Source: Solea solea (lineage: Eukaryota > Chordata > Actinopteri > Pleuronectiformes > Soleidae). Taken from it: 64,000 bases of DNA. The stretch spans positions 22,886,015 to 22,950,014 of the forward strand of contig NC_081152.1 of NCBI RefSeq assembly GCF_958295425.1. Direction: 5' to 3'. Made by a program: the position numbers and the translations under genes. The notes beneath the pieces were generated by a model. The model ran no database searches, was not told the origin of the DNA, and saw only the letters and a list, made by a program, of their open reading frames with translations. This document shows, piece after piece, positions 58,098 through 64,000 of this stretch. Numbering within the stretch: the stretch's first letter is position 1; every line of letters begins with the position of its first letter.

Positions 58098-60599
58098 TCT
58101 GCTGCCACACACTCCATGAAGGATTTGTCGTGCTGATTGGTTCACACGCAGAGTTCCAATTGATTTGTGTTTGTGTTGATTTGTTTTATTGCAGAGCGGA
58201 GTGGGGAGGTTCCTTATCAGCAGGGTGTTGGCTAAACCAATACAGTAACAAACGCTGTCATGGTGCTACCAAACAAAAGTTTCATGAGCCGATAAACAGT
58301 AACGTCACCTGCAGTTTCAGAGGAAGCTCATCAGTGTGTAGCAGTGAGATGTACCAATGCTGTCGTTATCATGGTAGATTATTCAAATCTGTGCAACCAT
58401 TTTTTCGGGTGATCAATCACTTGTCAACATTGTTACCATCTGCTTATTATATTCATCTCATTTATTGATTGTACTTTTTTGCATTGTCTGTTGGTATGTT
58501 AGGGTAAGAGTTATATCATCAAATGATCAACCAAGAACTTTACACAGATTATGTGGATGATGCCATTGCATGGTAGAATTTTTAATAATGGGATGTGACT
58601 GGTGTTTGGTGACAGGACCAAACACAGAAGAAATCATTCTTGCATTCTGTTCCATTCATTCTAACTGTAGCAGCAACCTAATGCTGTATCAGTGGTATTT
58701 ATTTGTCACATACTACTTCATGTATTGTATTGCAGTGTAGTAGCAGTGTATTTTGAAACACTGTGGGATTTCCCAGTGCTTTTTATTGTAGTGTCAGCGT
58801 CGGTCTACACAGTTTCAGTTCATCGTTGTACATTCAGTCATGAGCTTAAAGGCGACATAGACCGGAAGCTCCAATTAACGCTGCATTTGTGTTTGTATCT
58901 GCGTCATTACCTCGTTTATGAAACCCTAGTTTCAGAACAAACAGTTCAGCCACTGCTGAGAAAATAGGGTTTTATTGTTTTCCTGGGCTCTGCAAAGTGG
59001 ATCGGCACTTCCGTATGTTGATGTTGTCATCAGTAAACCTCACCACTCCTCTCACCACCTTTAAAAAACAGCAAAACTTACCTCTTTGTGTGTGTGTACA
59101 ACAGCAGTGCTGTAACAAAACAAAATATACACACACACAGCACATGCCGCTACATGCTGTGTGTGTATTCAAAACTCATAAACCTTAATATCTTCTGCAT
59201 CATTTTCTGCATTCCCTCTGTATTCCACGTCTTTCCATTTTAAAACATATATTATTATGATTACCGTTTGTCTTGCTTAGTCTGTTTATTACGACCATGT
59301 TGTTGTAATCTCTGCAATAGTGAATGAAATACTGCAGTGCAAAAAGCAATGGTTGTGGCTCTACAGTAAATACAGTAAAGATAATAGTTTGATGCAGTTT
59401 TTCATCTTTGTTTTTATTGTCTTGTTAGCTGAGCTGTTAGGATGCAAAACCTGCTGGAACCAATGATATAACTATTTATAATAAGGCAACTGCTGCCAAA
59501 ATATGTGATATGTGAAAAATGAAACATGTGCAAGCCTTGTTATGAACAGTCATAAACAGAGTAATAAGGACAATGATTTCAGCCCGTAAGATGACATCTG
59601 AGGTCATATTTCTAAGAAAGTTCATATTCAGCATCACTGCCAAAACACTCTGGGCAGGAATCAAAAATACAGTGAATGAATAAGTGAGTTGACTAAAAAA
59701 AGCCTTTACTGTGTTTCTGGAGGAATTACCATGGAAACAGTGATTTGAATGCCCAGGACTTGACCACACAATCAGACCACTTAGCATCAGTAGAGGATGG
59801 TAATTCTTGGCACCTTCTCCTCTCGCTAATTCAGTTATAGACTCTCTGTCTCAGACTGACAGGACTTTAAATGTAAGGAAGGAGCTACAATGACCCCACG
59901 AGGAGCGCAGTAAAAATGAGTGAGGCGTCAGGTTGCTTTCACATCTACACTCACACACACGTGAAGGAGCAGCTCTTTAAACATCGCTGAGGCCTCACTC
60001 TTCTCTTTTCTGTTGTGTGTGTGTCTGTCTGTATTTTGATGTTGCATTTTAGGCTTTTACATGTGATGACTTCATGTGATGTGAGGAGTATTCAATGTGA
60101 CTTACCCTAACACTTGACCCTGGGTTACAAAAGCAATTATCTAGTCACGTGAGGAAATACAGTATTTATCAAGGATTTGGGCATCTTTCATTTCTATTTT
60201 GCTTGTCTCTGATTACAGCAGGACATACAACAATATACTATAAGAGAGGCAGTGTAGTGGCCTTTTGTTGTCACTGGTGAAAATACTCTGAATATTGGGA
60301 CGTATATGCTCAAGAAAATGCACGTCTTCCTGACATAATAGTCCAGTTAGATCATGCTGGAGGACACAGAGTGAGACACCAGTAATCAGCAGTACAAAAG
60401 AAAACTAACAAGAGCGATTGGTATTCACCTGAACATGAGTGGAAAGGAAAGGCACAACCTTAGAACATCAACCATAAATAAACAATGTACGTATTGTATG
60501 GTTTGTAGGTTCACTGGTATCTGGTCATCACAGGCAACCACACTGCAAGTGAACAATGACTGAAACTACCACCAACTAAACACCACAGAATCAACTTTA
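58098..60599. other. Non-coding DNA
   Basis: No gene or repeat family recognised apart from short CA/TG runs near 59086-59140. The open frames at 58070 and 58692 show no domain. Confidence 0.45.
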
Positions 60600-60669
60600 T
60601 TGGCCAAGATGTGCACACAAACAAGCACTTTTGTCTCTAATACAACAAACAGTAAATATATAAACAGAA

Positions 60670-60960
60670 GACGCTTAGTGAGGTAGAAACTTGGCTCCGC
60701 ACCATAGAAGCTAAATCAGTTAGCCAGTCCCCTGTAGTCTGTGCGGACCACATAGCATTAGCATTAGCTCCCTCAGCAGCTCCCGTGCAGCCAGGAGACA
60801 AACAGGTCAGCTGGGTGACTGTAGTGTTAAGCCGAAGAGTCCTGTCCACCACCAACCTGTTCACACCTTAAACAAGTTTTCCCCTCTCAGCACCACACAG
60901 ACTGAGAAACCAACTCTGGTGATTGGTGACTGCATCCTGAGGAATGTGAAAATAGCGACG
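60670..60960 (+). pseudogene. L2 ORF1 C-terminal remnant
   Basis: One frame reads ETWLRTIEAKSVSQSPVV and later QVSWVTVVLSRRVLSTTNLF before a stop at about 60869; a shifted frame then reads KPTLVIGDCILRNVK. The last block resembles the hydrolase-like GDSxxR motif at the end of fish L2 ORF1. Broken by at least one stop and one frameshift. Confidence 0.55.
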
Positions 60961-61039
60961 GTTATAAACTTGGTTACATGAAGAAGATGAAGTTAGTCTA
61001 AATGAGTCAACTCCACCCACTCATGGTAATACCCATATT

Positions 61040-61454
61040 TCTAGAAGCTCAGGCCGAGGAGGAGGTGTAGCAGCCATTTTTAATACTAGATTATTAATCA
61101 ATCCCAAGCCCAAACCAGGATATTCATCGTTTGAAAGCCTTATTCTTAATCTAGCTCATCCTAGTTGAAAATCAGAAACCAATTATGATAGTCACAGTTT
61201 ATCGTCCACCTGCACCTTATTCAGAGTTCCTATCAGAGTTCTTTGAGTTCTTATCTGAGTTTGTGCTTAAGACAGATCAAATCATAATTGTAGGGGATTT
61301 CAACATCCATGTAGATGTTGACCGTGATCGTTTTAGCTGCGCATTTAACTCGCTGTTGGAATCAATTGGTTTTATTCAACACGTTAATAAACCAACTCAT
61401 TGCCTTAGTCACACCCTCAATCTTGTTTTAACTTATGATAACGTACTACATTAG
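61040..61454 (+). pseudogene. L2 apurinic-endonuclease fragment
   Basis: The endonuclease nicks target DNA to prime reverse transcription. Visible blocks: GRGGGVAAIFN (near 61056), VYRPP (61196), IIIVGDFNIHVD (61282-61317) and HTLNLVLT (61411), in the right order for AP-type endonuclease. The start is out of frame with the rest, and the frame stops at 61454. Confidence 0.8.
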
Positions 61455-61649
61455 ATTGCGTTGCCCCTCTGAAAAAGAAAGTGGTGAATCAGATGAGATG
61501 AGCACCATGGTTTAACTCCAATACTCGTGCTCTTGAACAGACGTTACGTAGATTAGAAAGAAAATGGCGTTCCAATAACCTAGAGGAATTTTATATAGCC
61601 TGGAAAGATGGTTTTGTAGCTTACAAAAAATCCCTACACAAAGCTAGAG

Positions 61650-62230
61650 TTGCCTATACACATAAAACTAATTTACAGAACAGCCTTCTTCCACCTGCGG
61701 AACATTATGAAAATTAGAAACATTCTGTCTTTACAGGACGCTGAAAAACTAGTTCATGCTTTTGTTACATCTAGATTAGATTACTGTAACTCCTTATTAT
61801 CAGGATGTTCCAACAAGTCTGTTAGAACCCTTCAGTTAATTCAAAATGCTGCAGCATGAGTTCTGACAGGAACTAGAAAGAGAGACCATATAACTCCAGG
61901 GTTAGCTTCTCTACACTGGCTCCACCCACAGTTTAGAATTCAATTTAAAATCCTCCTCCTCACGTACAAAGCACTTAATGGTCAGGCCCCTTCATACCTG
62001 AAAGACCTAGTCTTACCTTATCACCCTAACAGACCATTTAGGTCACAAAATACAGGTTTACTTGTGGTTCCCAGAGTCTGTAAGAGCAGAATGGGAGGCA
62101 GAGCCTTCAGTTACCAGGCTCCTCCTCTCCTGTGGAACCAGCTTCCAATCACAGTTTGGGAATGCGGAGCCTCTCTCTGTATTTAAAGTTAGACTTAAAA
62201 CTTTCCATTTTGATAAAGCTTATAGTTAGA
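61650..62230 (+). pseudogene. L2 reverse transcriptase C-terminal fragment, after deletion of the palm
   Basis: From HIKLIYRTAFFHLRNIMKIR the sequence is collinear with 21423-21990 on the minus strand (RLDYCNSLLSG, LQLIQNAAA, ASLHWL, LLTYKALNGQAPSYLKDL, SRMGGRAFSYQAP). A TGA interrupts after QNAAA at 61857 and there is a frame change near 62150. The YADD-bearing palm seen at 22239-22250 is missing: the endonuclease-side linker ending near 61650 is joined straight to this segment. Confidence 0.85.
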
Positions 62231-62908
62231 GCTGGTTCAGGGAAACCTGGACCATCTCTTAGTTATGCTGCTATAGACCTAGACTGCTGGGGGATTTTCC
62301 TGTGGTGCACGCACATTCACTCTCTCACACTCAGGGTATGAATATGACTTTCTATATGTCATTAACCTTGTCTCTTTCTCTCCCTAGTTTGTGTCTTTCC
62401 TTCCTTCCCTCTCTCTCTCTCTCTCTGTATTCTCATCTTGCAGGTTGCAGGATCCAGATCCAGTTTTCGAGGCTATCCATATCATACATATCATCACCAT
62501 TATTATTGTGCTATAATTAAAAGTCGATATCATAAACTGTATGAACTTGTAACTTGATACAGTTGTTGTGTATCTGCTCCTGGTCTCTCTATCTCTCTTC
62601 TGTCTCTACCTCATCTCCCTCTTGTCCTTTCTCTCCCCCCTTTCTGTCCCCCACCTCTCCTGTGTCCCCCATTTTCCTTTGACTCCAACTGGTCGAGGCA
62701 GATGACTGCACACCTCTGAGCCTGGTTCTGTCAGAGATTTCTTCTTCTGTTAAGAGGGAGTTTTTTCTCTCCACTGATGCCTAGTGTTTGCTCATTGTGT
62801 GAACTGTTGGGGTTCTCTGCTCTCCTTGATGTTGTCTATGTACAGTGCCTTGAGATCATGTATGTTATGATTTGGCGCTATACAAATAAAATTGAATTGA
62901 ATTGAAAT

Positions 62909-64000
62909 ATCAGTAGCACACATACACTGTTGTTGTGATCATGTGATCTACATGCATCCAACACGCAGAGCCCACATGATCACAACAGGCGCTGCTGGAT
63001 AGAAGTGCTGGAGCGGAATGGACTGTTGTGTCGGAGATTTCAGAGGCAGTCCGATATAATCCGATACTCGTTTTTTGGCTGATATTGGACCAATATTAAT
63101 ATCAGATCGGGACATCCCTAACAATTTGTGACAGATACAAATATTAATAAATCATACGTGGTTATCTTTATCAAATCAAAGTGAGGGCTAAAGACACCAG
63201 CTTCTTCTCATTGAGGACTGAAGACATGAAGAGAATTTGAAAAAAAAAAAAGGATTTCTTCAGTAGCTTCACATGTAGCAGCAGTATGGTAGAGAATCAT
63301 TTAACAGTAACATGCAACAACTTCAGATGATTCTGTTCCAACCCTATTTTAGTGGCTGTGCAATGCAGGAGATTAAATGAACAGCATAGTGTTGACAAGA
63401 AATGACGTCTTCTTTTCTTCCTTCTTCGTCTTCTGCTGAAGCAGATGAACGAGTGAAAACAGGCACAATTTCTGCACTTCTTGTCAAATAAAGGCAAGGT
63501 GATCATTAAGGTTATTTCTTGTCTCTGTTCCATTTGCGCTACTTCTTATTGAAATTCAGACTGGAGACATTCTCGCCTCGCAGGTACAGTCAGGTCAGGG
63601 TTTATCGGTGAAAACATTCTCACTTGAGGGATTTGTTCTGCTGCAAGGTTTTGACAAAACTGCCCCCAGGGACTTTCTGAAATGACCTGCTTTTTCCTAC
63701 AATTACTTAAGCCCAGCGGCTAATTACCTTTTCAAATGAAAACATACGCCTCCTTATTAATTCTGCACGCTACAATCCATCATAATTACTGGCAAATAAG
63801 ACGTTGTTATTGCTTTCATTCAAATTGTATGTGATGCTGCCTCAAATGATTGTCTATGCATGTGTTTGCACCTAAACGAAAACACTCGCAGTGCATAAAA
63901 AATAACAATTATTTTTTGTAATTTTTGATCAGATATAAAATATTAGATAATTGTGATACAGTTCAACAAAAAACTATCACGGTTCCATGTTCCTCCGTAT
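62909..64000. other. Non-coding DNA with a repeat end and a candidate conserved block
   Basis: A fragment at about 63045-63115 (CCGATATAATCCGATACTCG ... GATCGGGACATCCCTAA) is the end of a widespread fish DNA-transposon-type repeat. The stretch 63665-63865 is free of repeats and has three homeodomain-type TAATTA/TTAATT words. No gene recognised. Confidence 0.45.

Larger units (their letters stand above)
60600..62908 (+). mobile_element. L2/Maui-like non-LTR retrotransposon with the RT core deleted, plus strand
   Basis: Runs from an ORF1 tail through endonuclease, a linker, then directly into the C-terminal part of the reverse transcriptase and the 3' UTR, ending GGCGCTATACAAATAAAATT and GAATTGAATTG. 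Compared with 20749-22615 on the other strand it keeps more of the 5' side but lacks the palm domain. Stop codons and frameshifts make it inactive. The 5' limit near 60600 is approximate. Confidence 0.85.

Overview
The window looks like a piece of a teleost fish chromosome. It has one spliced vertebrate gene of the synaptic LRRTM family, dense (TG)n, (TA)n and minisatellite DNA, and fish-type transposable elements: L2/Maui-like LINEs with an attga-type tail, tRNA-derived SINEs, a Kolobok-like THAP transposon with TTAA target duplications, a hAT-like element and a BEL/Pao LTR retrotransposon. Nothing bacterial or plasmid-like is present. The species cannot be named from sequence alone.

Layout. 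1-4.75 kb is non-coding with simple repeats. 4.75-10.62 kb holds an lrrtm4-like gene: a CpG-rich leader, a mini-exon contributing only ATG plus one G (5264-5267), a 3.8-kb intron, and one large exon (9050-10617) coding for nearly all of the leucine-rich-repeat transmembrane protein. 10.6-20.7 kb is intergenic DNA, or intron if the gene continues to a distal exon; it holds a 31-bp minisatellite, several SINE fragments, TA-rich blocks and a 315-bp CTG-type triplet tract. 20.75-22.6 kb is a minus-strand L2 LINE. 26-27.6 kb is a (TGTA/TACA) array split by a hAT-like element. 30.9-31.1 kb is an IS630/Tc1-like transposase first exon.

32.4-39.63 kb is a nest of transposons. A Kolobok-like THAP element (TTAA duplications at both ends) was hit by a SINE (9-bp duplication) and by a 5,762-bp BEL/Pao-type LTR element with two 393-bp LTRs that read as identical and a CTAAG duplication. 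The LTR element keeps one open frame of 1,335 codons. That frame has lost protease, reverse transcriptase and two of the three integrase catalytic positions, and it carries a coiled-coil segment with an internal duplication. It is the most unusual object in the window.

39.6-54.8 kb is mostly unannotatable non-coding DNA, with a 22-bp minisatellite (43.9-44.6 kb), decayed L2 pieces and one strong CTCF-type motif. 55.05-57.4 kb is a 33-bp minisatellite of about 71 units containing a 957-bp (29-unit) internal duplication. 57.68-58.1 kb is an inverted-repeat element containing a tRNA-like Pol III unit. 60.6-62.9 kb is a plus-strand L2 copy whose reverse-transcriptase core has been deleted. The last kilobase holds a repeat end and a candidate conserved non-coding block.

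The only host protein-coding gene I can support is lrrtm4-like. The very long open frames across 54.9-57.5 kb and 26 kb are repeat artefacts.
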